64,000 nucleotides of DNA from an uncultured Clostridia bacterium (GCA_947629985.1 CANRFV010000004.1:90308-154307); one strand, 5' to 3'. Positions 51,504 through 60,082 are shown, counted from the stretch's first letter. The notes: generated by a model not told the origin, from the sequence alone. Made by a program: numbers and translations.

Positions 51504-52940
51504 ATGGCAGACAAACAGTTTGTAAAAGAAATAGCCGACATCAACGAAAACTTTACGCAGTGGTACACCGACGTCGTACTCAAAACGCAACTTGTGGATT
51601 ACGGTCCCGTCAAGGGCACTATGGTAATACGTCCCTACGGATACGCCATTTGGGAGAATATTCAGCGCGAGTTGGACGCTCGCTTAAAGGCGACGGGGCA
51701 CAGTAACGCGTATTTTCCCATGCTTATACCCATCAGTTTGCTCAACAAGGAGGCGGAACACGTCGAAGGTTTTGCACCCGAAGTAGCGGTAGTAAACGTT
51801 GCCGGCGGCGAACAACTTGCCGAGCCGTTAGTGGTTCGTCCCACCAGCGAAACGATAATTTGCAGTTTGTATTCCAAGTGGATCAACAGTTACCGCGATT
51901 TGCCGCTCAAACTCAACCAATGGGCAAATGTAGTCCGTTGGGAAAAGACGACGCGTCCTTTTTTGCGCACGTCGGAATTTTTGTGGCAGGAAGGGCACAC
52001 GGCGCACGCCACGCGCGAAGAATCCGTCAAGGAAACGTTGGATATGTTGCAATTGTACAGCGATTTTGCCCGCGACGTGCTTGCAATGCCCACTTTTACC
52101 GGGCGCAAAAGCGAAAAAGAAAAATTTGCCGGTGCGGAAGAAACTTACGGTATGGAAGCGATGATGTTGGACGGCAAGTCCTTGCAGGCGGGCACCACCC
52201 ATCACTTCGGGCAAAAGTTCAGCCGCGCCTACGACATTCAGTTTTTGGATAAGGACAGCACGCACAAATACGTGTGGCAATCAAGTTGGGGCGTAACAAC
52301 GCGGCTTATCGGCGCGCTCATTATGGCGCACGGCGATCAACGCGGCTTGGTATTGCCGCCAAAAGTTGCTCCCGTTCAGGCAGTGGTAATACCCGTTGCG
52401 GCGCACAAGGAAGGCGTGTTGCAACAAGCCGAATTGATTTCCGAACAGTTGCGCGCGGCAGGCTTGCGCGTGCAACTCGACGTTCGCGATCAATCCCCGG
52501 GTTGGAAATTTAACGAGTGGGAAATGAAAGGCGTGCCTTTGCGCGTGGAGATCGGTCCGCGCGACATCGAAAACGGCGTTGCAACCTGTTCGCGCCGCGA
52601 TACGTGCGACAAGTTTACGTTGCCGCTAAACGGCATTGCACAACAGGCGGTGCGCCTTATGGACGAAATTCAATCCAATATGTACGCCAAGTCGCTCGCT
52701 TTCCGCGACAGCCACGTGCAACTTGCCCACAATATGGACGAACTCGGCGCCGTGTTGGACAACAAATGTTTTGCCAAAGTGGTGTGGGACAAGGACCCCG
52801 CTTGCGAAGCGCTGTTTAAGGAGAAATTTCAGGCGACGGTGCGCGTAATGTTGGACGAACCGCCCTTCCAGGACGTATGCACATGCTGCGGTAACAAGTC
52901 GGACGATCTTGTTGTGGCGCTGGTAGCGAGAGCGTATTAA
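51504..52940 (+). CDS. proS: Prolyl-tRNA synthetase, eukaryote/archaea-like type
   Basis: 478 residues. Class II synthetase. VVRPTSETIICSLYSKW is motif 2-like context (RPTSE is diagnostic of ProRS), and FLRTSEFLWQEGHTAHAT is motif 2. There is no bacterial-type editing insertion (INS) and the C-terminus is the zinc-like/additional domain ending in Y (VARAY), which is the ProS3/archaeal form found in many Clostridia. Anticodon-binding domain about 285-395. The ATG follows CAGGAG. Block A of element copy 3 begins 9 nt after the stop. Confidence 0.97.
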   Translation: MADKQFVKEIADINENFTQWYTDVVLKTQLVDYGPVKGTMVIRPYGYAIWENIQRELDARLKATGHSNAYFPMLIPISLLNKEAEHVEGFAPEVAVVNVAGGEQLAEPLVVRPTSETIICSLYSKWINSYRDLPLKLNQWANVVRWEKTTRPFLRTSEFLWQEGHTAHATREESVKETLDMLQLYSDFARDVLAMPTFTGRKSEKEKFAGAEETYGMEAMMLDGKSLQAGTTHHFGQKFSRAYDIQFLDKDSTHKYVWQSSWGVTTRLIGALIMAHGDQRGLVLPPKVAPVQAVVIPVAAHKEGVLQQAELISEQLRAAGLRVQLDVRDQSPGWKFNEWEMKGVPLRVEIGPRDIENGVATCSRRDTCDKFTLPLNGIAQQAVRLMDEIQSNMYAKSLAFRDSHVQLAHNMDELGAVLDNKCFAKVVWDKDPACEALFKEKFQATVRVMLDEPPFQDVCTCCGNKSDDLVVALVARAY

Positions 52941-52949
52941 AATTATTAT

Positions 52950-53073
52950 CCGACCAAACGCGTGCGAACTTGGTTGACGGCGGCATACGCCTTGCAACCT
53001 TGCACTTCGTGTGCCTTACGGCATTCGCACGGTCGGACTAACAAGGAAGCAACTGCCCGTTGCTTCTTTTTTT
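52950..53073 (+). ncRNA. Element copy 3, block A: structured 3' module with terminator
   Basis: CCGAC (52950-52954) with GTCGG (53032-53036); CGTGCGAA (52961-52968) with TTCGCACG (53024-53031); GGTTG/CAACC enclosing GGC-AUAC-GCC; GCAC-UUC-GUGU, then GCC-UUAC-GGC. The terminator is GAAGCAAC (53046-53053), TGCCC, GTTGCTTC (53059-53066), T7. Copies 2 and 4 have CGTGCGGA/TCCGCACG at the same helix, so G-C has become A-U on both strands. Confidence 0.75.
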
Positions 53074-53112
53074 ATACCTTCGCCGGGGTGTCGCATGTCC
53101 CCGGCAACCCCC

Positions 53113-53240
53113 GTAAGGACAACAAGCGCCGCGCAGGTCGCCGCTTGTTGACGGAATTTGAGTTGTTTCCGCTTGCGCGCAGTGTCCACACGCGCCACGC
53201 TCACTCAAATTCCTAAATAATTGAAACTTACTTGCGCGGT
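53113..53240 (+). repeat. Element copy 3, block B (first)
   Basis: AACAAGCG/CGCTTGTT and GGAATTTGAGT (53153-53163) with ACTCAAATTCC (53203-53213). It continues into an imperfect header near 53245-53280 (TTGCAGATAATTTTGCAAG). The next ~100 nt (53286-53381) are unrelated to other copies. Confidence 0.8.
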
Positions 53241-53381
53241 ATGTACTTATTGCAGATAATTTTGCAAGAGATACGCTTGTTCTTAGGATTTACAATGTTG
53301 CATTTTAATTAAAACTTGTTTGTTGATAGTAGAAGTGCAACAGCACTCGCGCATAAAGAAAAAAAGATATAATGCGGCATA

Positions 53382-53570
53382 CTTGTTGCAGATTATTTTG
53401 CAGTGGATACACTCGCTCAGCGGGATTACAAGGTTGGGTTTAGTTAGGACTGCTTGTTGCTTGTATGCGGTCGCCGCTTGCTGACGGAATTTGAGTTGTT
53501 TCCGCTTGCGCGTAGTATCCACACGCGCCACGCTCACTCAAATTCCTAAATAATTGAAATTTACTTGCGC
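53382..53570 (+). repeat. Element copy 3: duplicated header and second block B
   Basis: A clean header at 53382-53421 is followed not by hairpins but by a truncated second block B (53469-53560, starting at GGTCGCCGCTTG and keeping the GGAATTTGAGT/ACTCAAATTCC stem). Copy 3 therefore has two block B and three header sequences, evidence of internal duplication. Confidence 0.78.
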
Positions 53571-53578
53571 GGTATGTA

Positions 53579-53744
53579 CTTATTGCAGATTATTTTGCAG
53601 TGGATACACTCGCTTAACGTGCGCCTTGCGGCGCAGTGATATTGCCTGCGGCAGTGCAACATTGCCGACAGGCAAATATTCGCCTACGGCGAGTGTTATT
53701 TTTCCGCTTTCAGCGGAAAAGTGTTATTTTGCCTATCGGCAAAG
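53579..53744 (+). repeat. Element copy 3: header and left hairpin array
   Basis: Hairpins TGCGCC/GGCGCA, TGCC/GGCA, TTGCC/GGCAA, TCGCC/GGCGA, TTTTCCGCT/AGCGGAAAA and TTTGCC/GGCAAA. Linkers are AGTGATATT, AGTGCAACA and AGTGTTATT. One hairpin (near 53662-53675) is extra compared with copy 2. Confidence 0.85.
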
Positions 53745-53845
53745 TTAAGGTTGACATTATTTGAAAATTGTTATTGCCGAAAGAGATTATTCTTCGGTAA
53801 TTATTTTTTTATTGCATAAACTGTTCAAATAAACAACGCCACAAC
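53745..53845 (+). repeat. Element copy 3: AT-rich core
   Basis: GTTAAGGTTGACATTATTTG, then hairpin ATTGCCGAAGA-like / TCTTCGGTAAT, T-rich tract and CAACGCCACAAC. Nearly identical to copy 1 at both ends. Confidence 0.8.
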
Positions 53846-54006
53846 TATTCGCGACAGCGAATAATCTCACTGTTTGCGTAGCAAACAATCTCACTTTTTC
53901 GCCGCAGGCGAAAAAATAACACTTTGCTGTAAGGCAAAACGTTTGCCTTGCAGCAAAATATCACTGCCGACAGGCAAAGCATTTGCTTGTCGGCAATGTT
54001 GCACTT
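53846..54006 (+). repeat. Element copy 3: right hairpin array
   Basis: ATTCGC/GCGAAT, TGTTTGC/GCAAACA, TTTTCGCC/GGCGAAAA, a large TTTGCTGTAAGGCAAA / TTTGCCTTGCAGCAAA palindrome, and a GCCGACAGGC-type unit. Linkers are AATCTCACT, AATAACACT and AATATCACT. The first two units occur in the opposite order in copy 1. Confidence 0.85.
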
Positions 54007-54063
54007 GCTATAATGTAAATTTCAGATGTTTAATTAAATTGCCGTGTCTGGGCGAAAAAAAAG

Positions 54064-54100
54064 CACAAAAAAACTCGGTCGTAATGACCGAGTTTTTTTG
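54064..54100 (-). terminator. Terminator of the FMN-binding lipoprotein gene
   Basis: ACTCGGTC (54073-54080) with GACCGAGT (54086-54093), A-run on one side and T-run on the other, so it can work in both directions; it protects against read-through from element copy 3. Confidence 0.92.
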
Positions 54101-54118
54101 TGTTAATAATTATACTAA

Positions 54119-54589
54119 TTATTTACCGAGTTTGCTAAGAGCATTTTGAACTGCAAGGATCAAACGACCGCTGGATTGTGTAGCGCCTGCTACAAGTTTA
54201 ACGCCTGCGGGAGCGCCTGTAATACCTGTGGGTTGTCCAATGGGAGCGCCTTCAGCGCTGTTCGTTGCAACTTGGATCTTGTTGATATCTTCAACGGATT
54301 GACCTACAAGGCTGTTGATCAAAGCGTCTTTGCCATCAAGCCATGTTTGTTTGCTGTCCCAACCGGAAGAAACATTGTAATAAGTTTCTGTATCGGATTC
54401 TACAACAACCTTGGTGATAACTCCGCCTTTAACGGTAACTTGAACTTTGCAGCCGTATTTTTGTCCGGGTGTCCAAGTGTTGTCATAGCTGTATTCGCCT
54501 GTTACGGTTTCGCCGGCATCACATGCTGCAAAAGCAACTACGGACAGTGCCATTACTACTGCAAGAGCAATAACGATGAGTTTTTTCAT
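54119..54589 (-). CDS. FMN-binding-domain lipoprotein
   Basis: 156 residues. Signal peptide with lipobox AFAAC (C23), then an FMN-binding domain (about 40-150). KLVAGATQSSGRLILAVQNAL contains the flavinylation-type motif (GAT-x-S/T-S near the end), whose Thr/Ser receives FMN from ApbE by a phosphodiester bond. It is an extracytosolic redox carrier anchored by lipid. AAGGAGAAAAGAAAA precedes the ATG. An ApbE gene lies 1.3 kb away, across a divergent mscS. Confidence 0.9.
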   Translation of the reverse strand: MKKLIVIALAVVMALSVVAFAACDAGETVTGEYSYDNTWTPGQKYGCKVQVTVKGGVITKVVVESDTETYYNVSSGWDSKQTWLDGKDALINSLVGQSVEDINKIQVATNSAEGAPIGQPTGITGAPAGVKLVAGATQSSGRLILAVQNALSKLGK

Positions 54590-54706
54590 TTTTTCTTTTC
54601 TCCTTCAAAAAATTTATTTTGGTATTTCTCAGCATTGCTGTGAAATTCGTTAAAATTTGCGGTATGTATTGCGCGCCGCAACGGCAAACCACACATTACC
54701 GATGAT

Positions 54707-54735
54707 ATTATACAATACAAACGCGCAAATGCCAA
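54707..54735 (-). promoter_or_regulatory. Promoter of the FMN-binding lipoprotein gene
   Basis: On the minus strand TTGGCA (54730-54735), 17 nt, TATAAT (54707-54712). It gives a leader of about 110 nt. Confidence 0.88.
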
Positions 54736-54843
54736 CTTTTTGAACGGCGTATTTTAATAAAATTTTGTTAAGCACCCCATAAATTTTACCTATATTACAC
54801 GCAAAATGGCAAAAATTGCATATATAACGTTCGCGCGCAAACA

Positions 54844-55803
54844 TTAGTCTTGATGTACTACAATTTGCGGGAACGGTATACCGATGCCGTTTTCGTCAAA
54901 CATATTCTTTACTGCGGCATTGAGCGCGCGGTTTACGGCAAATATGTCGCTTTCCTTGCAGGGTACGGTAAATTGCAATGTAACGCCGCTTGCGCCCAGT
55001 TGCGCCACGCCGTCGTAACTTACTTTGTCCAGCGCGCCTTCAATTACAAGTTTGCCGACGTTTTGTTTGATAACTTCTTCTATTTGCGGCAGTTTGTCGC
55101 CGTATTCCACGTCGATCAGCGTTTTTGCCACGGACGGTTCGCGGTCGTGGTTAAGTATTCCGCGCAGATCGCTGTTGTTAAATATCTTTACGTTGCCCAG
55201 CGCTTTAAGTTGAGTTGTGCGTATACCTATGGAAATTACTTCGCCGCGGAAGTCGCCCACGGTAATTATATCGCCCACGTTAAAGGCGTTTTCAAATACG
55301 ATAAACAATCCCGCAACAATATCGGCAATAAGCGATTGCATGCCCAAGCCTACGATCAACGTCAACACTCCCGCGCCGGTAATAATGGCGGTGGTGTCCA
55401 CTCCGAAACTTGCAAGCACGATAATTACCGCAATAATGGCTGTAAGCCAATTTATCAAATTGCACAACAGGTTGGATACCGTTACTCCGCGTTGCGTTTT
55501 GCGGAAAGATTTGTGCAATATTACCGTAAGCACCGTTGCAATAAAGTACAATATGGTAAGCGACTGTATGCATTTTACCACCACGGGCACAAGTTTAAGC
55601 ACGTCGTTTACAAAATCGCTGCCCGTATTCGGAGAGGTACACCAACCGCTTTTGTCTCCGAAAAAGTAGCCGTAAAATACGTACGAACATACCGTAACCG
55701 CAATCATTACCAACAAAACAACAAGTCTTGCGGGGCTTATGGCGCGCAATTTGCGCTTGATTTGTTCACGTTCTTGTTTGATATCGTTTTTCAATTTAGA
55801 CAT
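54844..55803 (-). CDS. mscS: MscS-family mechanosensitive channel
   Basis: 319 residues. Three membrane segments (about 25-48, 72-95, 118-140) followed by the pore helix: ITGAGVLTLIVGLGMQSLIADIVAGLFIVFENAFNVGDII, with glycine- and alanine-rich spacing typical of TM3 of MscS, then the beta domain (VGDFRGEVISIGIRTTQLKALGN). It is a small-conductance mechanosensitive ion channel protecting from hypo-osmotic shock. The ATG follows AGGAGGAAAC. Divergent from apbE. Confidence 0.95.
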   Translation of the reverse strand: MSKLKNDIKQEREQIKRKLRAISPARLVVLLVMIAVTVCSYVFYGYFFGDKSGWCTSPNTGSDFVNDVLKLVPVVVKCIQSLTILYFIATVLTVILHKSFRKTQRGVTVSNLLCNLINWLTAIIAVIIVLASFGVDTTAIITGAGVLTLIVGLGMQSLIADIVAGLFIVFENAFNVGDIITVGDFRGEVISIGIRTTQLKALGNVKIFNNSDLRGILNHDREPSVAKTLIDVEYGDKLPQIEEVIKQNVGKLVIEGALDKVSYDGVAQLGASGVTLQFTVPCKESDIFAVNRALNAAVKNMFDENGIGIPFPQIVVHQD

Positions 55804-55835
55804 AATAATGTTTCCTCCTATCTCCGTTACCGTTA

Positions 55836-55864
55836 ATTATACACCACAACGCGGTTTTTATCAA
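55836..55864 (-). promoter_or_regulatory. Promoter of mscS
   Basis: On the minus strand TTGATA (55859-55864), 17 nt, TATAAT (55836-55841). Confidence 0.88.
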
Positions 55865-55886
55865 CGGTTATCGCAACATTAAATTG

Positions 55887-55915
55887 TTGCCAAAACAGCA
55901 CAAAACTGCTAAAAT
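55887..55915 (+). promoter_or_regulatory. Promoter of apbE
   Basis: TTGCCA (55887-55892), 17 nt, TAAAAT (55910-55915), ending only 8 nt before the ATG at 55924, so the transcript would be nearly leaderless. Confidence 0.65.
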
Positions 55916-55923
55916 TATAGCGT

Positions 55924-57981
55924 ATGAACAAACGTTGGGCTATTTTGTCGATATTGTGTATATTTTCGGCTGTGTTGCTTGTATCCGCGGGTACGGGCGG
56001 TTTGGCATACGCCGCAAATAATGATAATGTCGGCACATATACGTTTGCCATGGACGACGACGAAATAACCCTGCACACGGTGTACGTTACCCGGGGCGAA
56101 GGCGACTCCGCAACAAACGTGCCCGTGGGCGTACAAATGCACGGTTACTACTTTGGCAACAGCGGAATTCCCGTTACCGTCGAAGTGTATTCGTCCGACG
56201 CAATGCCCATCGACTTTGAAATAGGCGCAAAAAGCCTTACTGCCGCCCAACAAGCCGTTCGCGGCGCGCTGGTAGAGTTGTTTGCGCAAATACACCGACT
56301 TATCGTGCGGGTAGATATGCTTGCCAACACGCAGTACGATGGCAGTACAGCGGCAAACGGAGCGGCAAAACCCATTTCCGATGTGTACAGGTACAACGCC
56401 GCCCCGTCGGGAACGACGTTGGAAATTGCGCGCGAAACGTACGAAATGTTGCAAATTGCCCGTCAGGCGTACGATCTTACCGACGGCGCGTTTGATCCCG
56501 CGGTGTACCGCTTGGTGGACTTGTGGGGATTTTCGTCGAGAATATGGTCTGACGGCGCGTTCGGTTTGCCGTACGACCGCGAGGTTACTTCGCAGGAGTT
56601 TATTCAGCAAGGCTACCCCTTGCCCGACGACGCGTACGTCAAGGCGTTTTCCGCACCCCAATTTACCGATTTCGGCGAAAACGCCGTAATTTTGCGCGCC
56701 CAAGGCGACAAATATTACGTTACAAAAAACGTTGCCCCCGCCGTTGTGTACGGCGACAGTTTTGAACAGTGGATAGATTTGGGCGGCGTTGCCAAGGGCT
56801 ACATCGTGGACGAAGTAAAGCGGCTTGCGTCCGCCGCCGGTTTTGACGGCTATTACGTGGACGCGGGCAAGAGCAGTATGTCTGTCGGCGTGGGCTACGA
56901 CGGTAACGCAATACAATTGGGCATGTCCGACGCATTTGACCCAATGTCGTCGCTGTTTGCGCAAACGCTTTTTGCCGTGGACGTTACAAACGCAGACGTG
57001 TCGGTAAGCGGACAAAATGTTCGCACTTACACTCGCGACGGCGTACAATACGCCCACATTTTGGACGGCGCAACGGGCGTTCCCGCACAAACGGGCGTGC
57101 GTTCGGTAATGGTAATCGTGCCGCAAAGCGCAGGCTCGCACTGGGCTACTTTGGGCGATTGTATTACCACCGCGCTTACCGTAATGGGGCGCGACGGCAT
57201 AGTAAACTTTATTAACGACCAAGCCAAGCAATACGGCATAAAAGTTGCCGTTCAATATTCCACAATAGAAGGCAAACAGCAGTTGCTAACCAACATCGGC
57301 ACAGCCGAAATGACCTTTAAGGGCGACAATTTTGCCAATTACACGCTCAATCTGGAACAGGACGAGCAGGGCAATTACCGTTACAATGCCGACGCGCGCT
57401 ACACACGGCAGGTAAATCCTTATGTGTGGCTGTCCGTTTGTTTGGGCGCGGCGTTGGGCATTGCGGCTGTGGGGTTGGTAGTGTATCACTTTGTGCGCGG
57501 CAAGCGCGGCGTGGCAGCCAAACTTAACGACGTGCGCACAAGCAAGCCTTTCCGCGCCGCCGATGTTGGCGTGTACCTTGCTGTGGCGTTGCTTATAGTT
57601 GTGCTGTTCGGCGCGTTGGTGTTGGACGGCGGCAAATCGACGGTGCAGGTTGTAACCGTCGTGGACGACCAAGCCGGCGAAAATCTGTTTGTTTACAACA
57701 TTCAGCGCAACGAGTGGCAAATAAATTACGACAACGCCAACGGTTGGCAAATACAAATCGATTCGGATGAGAACAACGTGCTTAAAGTAAAGTTCAGTCG
57801 CGATTTCGACGGCGAAACGCGCTACAACGTACTGCAAATTACGCGCGGATCCGCCCCTTCGGTAAAAATGATCGAATCCGTGTGCGGTTTCCATCAGGAT
57901 TGCGTGCGCAACTTCCCCGCGGTAACGCAGTCGGGCGCGGCGATAGTATGCAGTCCCAACCGACTTAAAGTAATTACGTGA
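55924..57981 (+). CDS. apbE: ApbE flavin transferase fused to a NusG-II domain
   Basis: 685 residues. Signal peptide or membrane helix (about 5-30), then an ApbE domain (about 60-450). DLTDGAFDPAVYRLVDLWGF, DLGGVAKGYIVDE, HILDGATGVP and GDCITTALTVMG align with conserved ApbE segments (the last contains the Mg/FAD aspartate). Then two membrane helices (about 498-520 and 550-575). The C-terminal domain (about 580-685) has CGFHQDCV, a gap, GAAIVCSPNRLKVI, the signature of the extracytosolic NusG-II domain (C-x4-C, IVCLPN). The protein should attach FMN from FAD to partner proteins. The fusion of NusG-II to ApbE is unusual; normally it is a separate protein next to the Gx family. Confidence 0.92.
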   Translation: MNKRWAILSILCIFSAVLLVSAGTGGLAYAANNDNVGTYTFAMDDDEITLHTVYVTRGEGDSATNVPVGVQMHGYYFGNSGIPVTVEVYSSDAMPIDFEIGAKSLTAAQQAVRGALVELFAQIHRLIVRVDMLANTQYDGSTAANGAAKPISDVYRYNAAPSGTTLEIARETYEMLQIARQAYDLTDGAFDPAVYRLVDLWGFSSRIWSDGAFGLPYDREVTSQEFIQQGYPLPDDAYVKAFSAPQFTDFGENAVILRAQGDKYYVTKNVAPAVVYGDSFEQWIDLGGVAKGYIVDEVKRLASAAGFDGYYVDAGKSSMSVGVGYDGNAIQLGMSDAFDPMSSLFAQTLFAVDVTNADVSVSGQNVRTYTRDGVQYAHILDGATGVPAQTGVRSVMVIVPQSAGSHWATLGDCITTALTVMGRDGIVNFINDQAKQYGIKVAVQYSTIEGKQQLLTNIGTAEMTFKGDNFANYTLNLEQDEQGNYRYNADARYTRQVNPYVWLSVCLGAALGIAAVGLVVYHFVRGKRGVAAKLNDVRTSKPFRAADVGVYLAVALLIVVLFGALVLDGGKSTVQVVTVVDDQAGENLFVYNIQRNEWQINYDNANGWQIQIDSDENNVLKVKFSRDFDGETRYNVLQITRGSAPSVKMIESVCGFHQDCVRNFPAVTQSGAAIVCSPNRLKVIT

Positions 57982-58231
57982 TTGCGCGGCACATACTTGG
58001 GCGCTGTGCGGCTTTCGGCAATAAATGCCCCGCTTGGCGGCTGAAAAACCGCGTTTTTGCGCAAATTACGCACGTTTTTGCGTAATTCGTGCTTAAAATC
58101 GATACAAATTGTAAGCAAATCGCGTAATTTTGCGCTACGGCGTGCGGCAATGTGCCAATCGAACAAACGCTTGCACACACAGCGCACATTCACAAAAACA
58201 ACTCGCCCGACGGGCGGCAACGGTAAAAAAT

Positions 58232-59086
58232 ATGGCAAATAACGGCAACAAAACAAAATATTTCAGCGCGCGGCGCATTGCAACGCTGTCGGTGCTTACG
58301 GCGATGGGACTTATCATGTTTATGATCGAAAGTCTTTTTCCGCCGCTGTTTTTGCCCGGCGCCAAGATGGGGCTTTCCAACATCTTTTCGCTGTTGGCGC
58401 TGTTTATTTTGGGCCCTGCCGAAGCGATAATTTTGGTGGTGGTGCGCACGGTGCTGGGCAGTATATTTATGGGCAATATGTCCACATTGCTGTACAGTTT
58501 TACCGCGGGGTTGGTAAGCGTTGTAATTTCGTCGCTGTTGGTAAATTTTGTGTACCCGCGCGTAAGCGTAATTGCCGTATCCGTTGTGGCGGCGGTAATG
58601 CACAATCTGGCGCAAAACCTTGTGTTCTGCTTGGTAAGCGACACCCCCGAAATGTTCGGATATATGCCCTATTTGGCGCTGCTCGGCGTTGTTGCGGGCT
58701 TGATAGTGGGCTTTGCCGTATGGTTTATTTTGCGCACGGTGCCGCCCCGCGTATTTGTGGGGTTGGCGGATTTTTCGCAGGACAGCGCGGCAACCGCAGG
58801 CAACGACGCGCATATCGAACCGGACGTCGCTTCCGCTTGCGACAATTCCGTTGTGGAGCGTAACGCCCAAGCAAACGGCGCGGACGTTGACGGCAATGCG
58901 GACGACGCGGCGCACGAGGCGCAAGCAAAAACAAACGACGACAATCCTTCCGTCCGTATTTTGGCAGACATATCTACCGATGGCGCGGCAACCGACGCAA
59001 CTTGCCGCCTTGTGCCCGACGGCGAACGCTCCGAAAACGACGCGGAACAAGACGCGCGGCGCGGCGGCGACATAACCGACAAATAG
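58232..59086 (+). CDS. Gx-type (heptaprenyl diphosphate synthase component I-like) membrane protein
   Basis: 284 residues. Five to six membrane helices in the first 175 residues; KMGLSNIFSLLALFILGPAEAIILVVVRTVLGSIFMGNMSTLLYSFTAG is the characteristic core of the Gx transporter/HepT-like family, often next to NusG-II and FMN-binding proteins in Bacillota. The C-terminal 110 residues are acidic, A/D/N-rich and apparently disordered. It probably transfers electrons or a quinone-like substrate to the flavinylated lipoprotein, but this is an inference from genomic association. Upstream to 57981 is 250 nt with nothing recognisable. A pyridoxal-kinase gene follows after 14 nt. Confidence 0.87.
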   Translation: MANNGNKTKYFSARRIATLSVLTAMGLIMFMIESLFPPLFLPGAKMGLSNIFSLLALFILGPAEAIILVVVRTVLGSIFMGNMSTLLYSFTAGLVSVVISSLLVNFVYPRVSVIAVSVVAAVMHNLAQNLVFCLVSDTPEMFGYMPYLALLGVVAGLIVGFAVWFILRTVPPRVFVGLADFSQDSAATAGNDAHIEPDVASACDNSVVERNAQANGADVDGNADDAAHEAQAKTNDDNPSVRILADISTDGAATDATCRLVPDGERSENDAEQDARRGGDITDK

Positions 59087-59100
59087 AAACGCAGGTAATT

Positions 59101-59919
59101 ATGAAAAACATTTTGATATTCAACGATATATCGGGCTTGGGCAACTGTTCGGCGGTTGCCAATATTGCCATATTTAATAAATTGGGACATTACTGCATGC
59201 CGATAATTACGGGCAATTATTCCTGTCAGACGGGTTTTGACGGCTATTTGCATTACGGCAACGCGCATCTTGCCGACTACACCGACAGTTTGTTGCGCCA
59301 CCGTCAGCCGCAAGCGGTTTACGTGGGCTTTTGCAACGACGCCGCAACGCTGTTTTCGGTTACGCAAATTGTTGGCGCGTTGGCGCACAAGGGAGCATAT
59401 TTGTTGGTCGATCCCGTAATGGGCGACAACGGCAAACTGTACCCCGTATTCGATGACGAATACATCAAGCGTATGCGTGCCATTACGCGCAGCGCGCACT
59501 GCATAACGCCCAATTTTACCGAAGCGTGTTTGCTTGCCGACGTTGATTACGACGCGATTATGCAAAGCGCCGACAAACCGGGCTTTTTGGCAAAGTGCGG
59601 CGCCGCGCTAAAAAATTTGCTCAAAGCAAGCGGCGCGAACAGTGCGGTCGTAACGGGAGTGGAGTGCGGCGATCTTATCGGCAACATCGTTATGGACGGC
59701 AAATCGGTACATTACGTTACCAACAGCCGCGTAGACATTACTTATTCCGGCACGGGCGACGTGTTCAGTAGCGTTTTGCTGGGCGAGTTGCTCAACGGCG
59801 TATCGTTGCTTGCGGCAACGCAGATTGCGGCAAACTTTGTGGAAAAAGCGGCGCGCAACACGCAATGCACGGACAGGCGTTTCGGCGTGGAGTTCGGACG
59901 GGTGATGGATATACTATAA
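59101..59919 (+). CDS. pdxY: Pyridoxal/pyridoxamine kinase
   Basis: 272 residues, ribokinase fold. NDISGLGNCSAVANIAIFNKLG is the PdxK/PdxY N-terminus (D-SG-G-CSL), VDPVMGDNG the phosphate-binding loop, and TYSGTGDVFSSVLLG the ATP loop with the catalytic aspartate in GTGD. It phosphorylates pyridoxal, supplying PLP for enzymes such as the PatB-like lyase. ATG at 59101 follows GCAGGTAATT. Element copy 4 begins 4 nt after its stop codon. Confidence 0.9.
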   Translation: MKNILIFNDISGLGNCSAVANIAIFNKLGHYCMPIITGNYSCQTGFDGYLHYGNAHLADYTDSLLRHRQPQAVYVGFCNDAATLFSVTQIVGALAHKGAYLLVDPVMGDNGKLYPVFDDEYIKRMRAITRSAHCITPNFTEACLLADVDYDAIMQSADKPGFLAKCGAALKNLLKASGANSAVVTGVECGDLIGNIVMDGKSVHYVTNSRVDITYSGTGDVFSSVLLGELLNGVSLLAATQIAANFVEKAARNTQCTDRRFGVEFGRVMDIL

Positions 59920-59922
59920 TTC

Positions 59923-60044
59923 CCGACCAAACGCGTGCGGACTTGGTTGACGGCGGCGTACGCCTTGCAACCCTGCACTTCGTGCGCTTACGCGTCCGCA
60001 CGGTCGGACTAACAAGGAAGCAACTGCCCGTTGCTTCTTTTTTT
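59923..60044 (+). ncRNA. Element copy 4, block A: structured 3' module with terminator
   Basis: CCGAC (59923-59927) with GTCGG (60003-60007); CGTGCGGA (59934-59941) with TCCGCACG (59995-60002); GGTTG/CAACC enclosing GGC-GUAC-GCC; GCAC-UUC-GUGC; CGC-UUA-CGCG-like arm; terminator GAAGCAAC (60017-60024), TGCCC, GTTGCTTC (60030-60037), T7. The shortest and cleanest copy. Confidence 0.75.
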
Positions 60045-60082
60045 AGACCTTCGCCGGGGAGTAACATGCCCCGGCATCCCCC

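Noticed and set aside
53286..53381. Gene remnant inside element copy 3
   Set aside because: About 100 nt of AT-rich sequence with no ORF of note and no match to the other copies.
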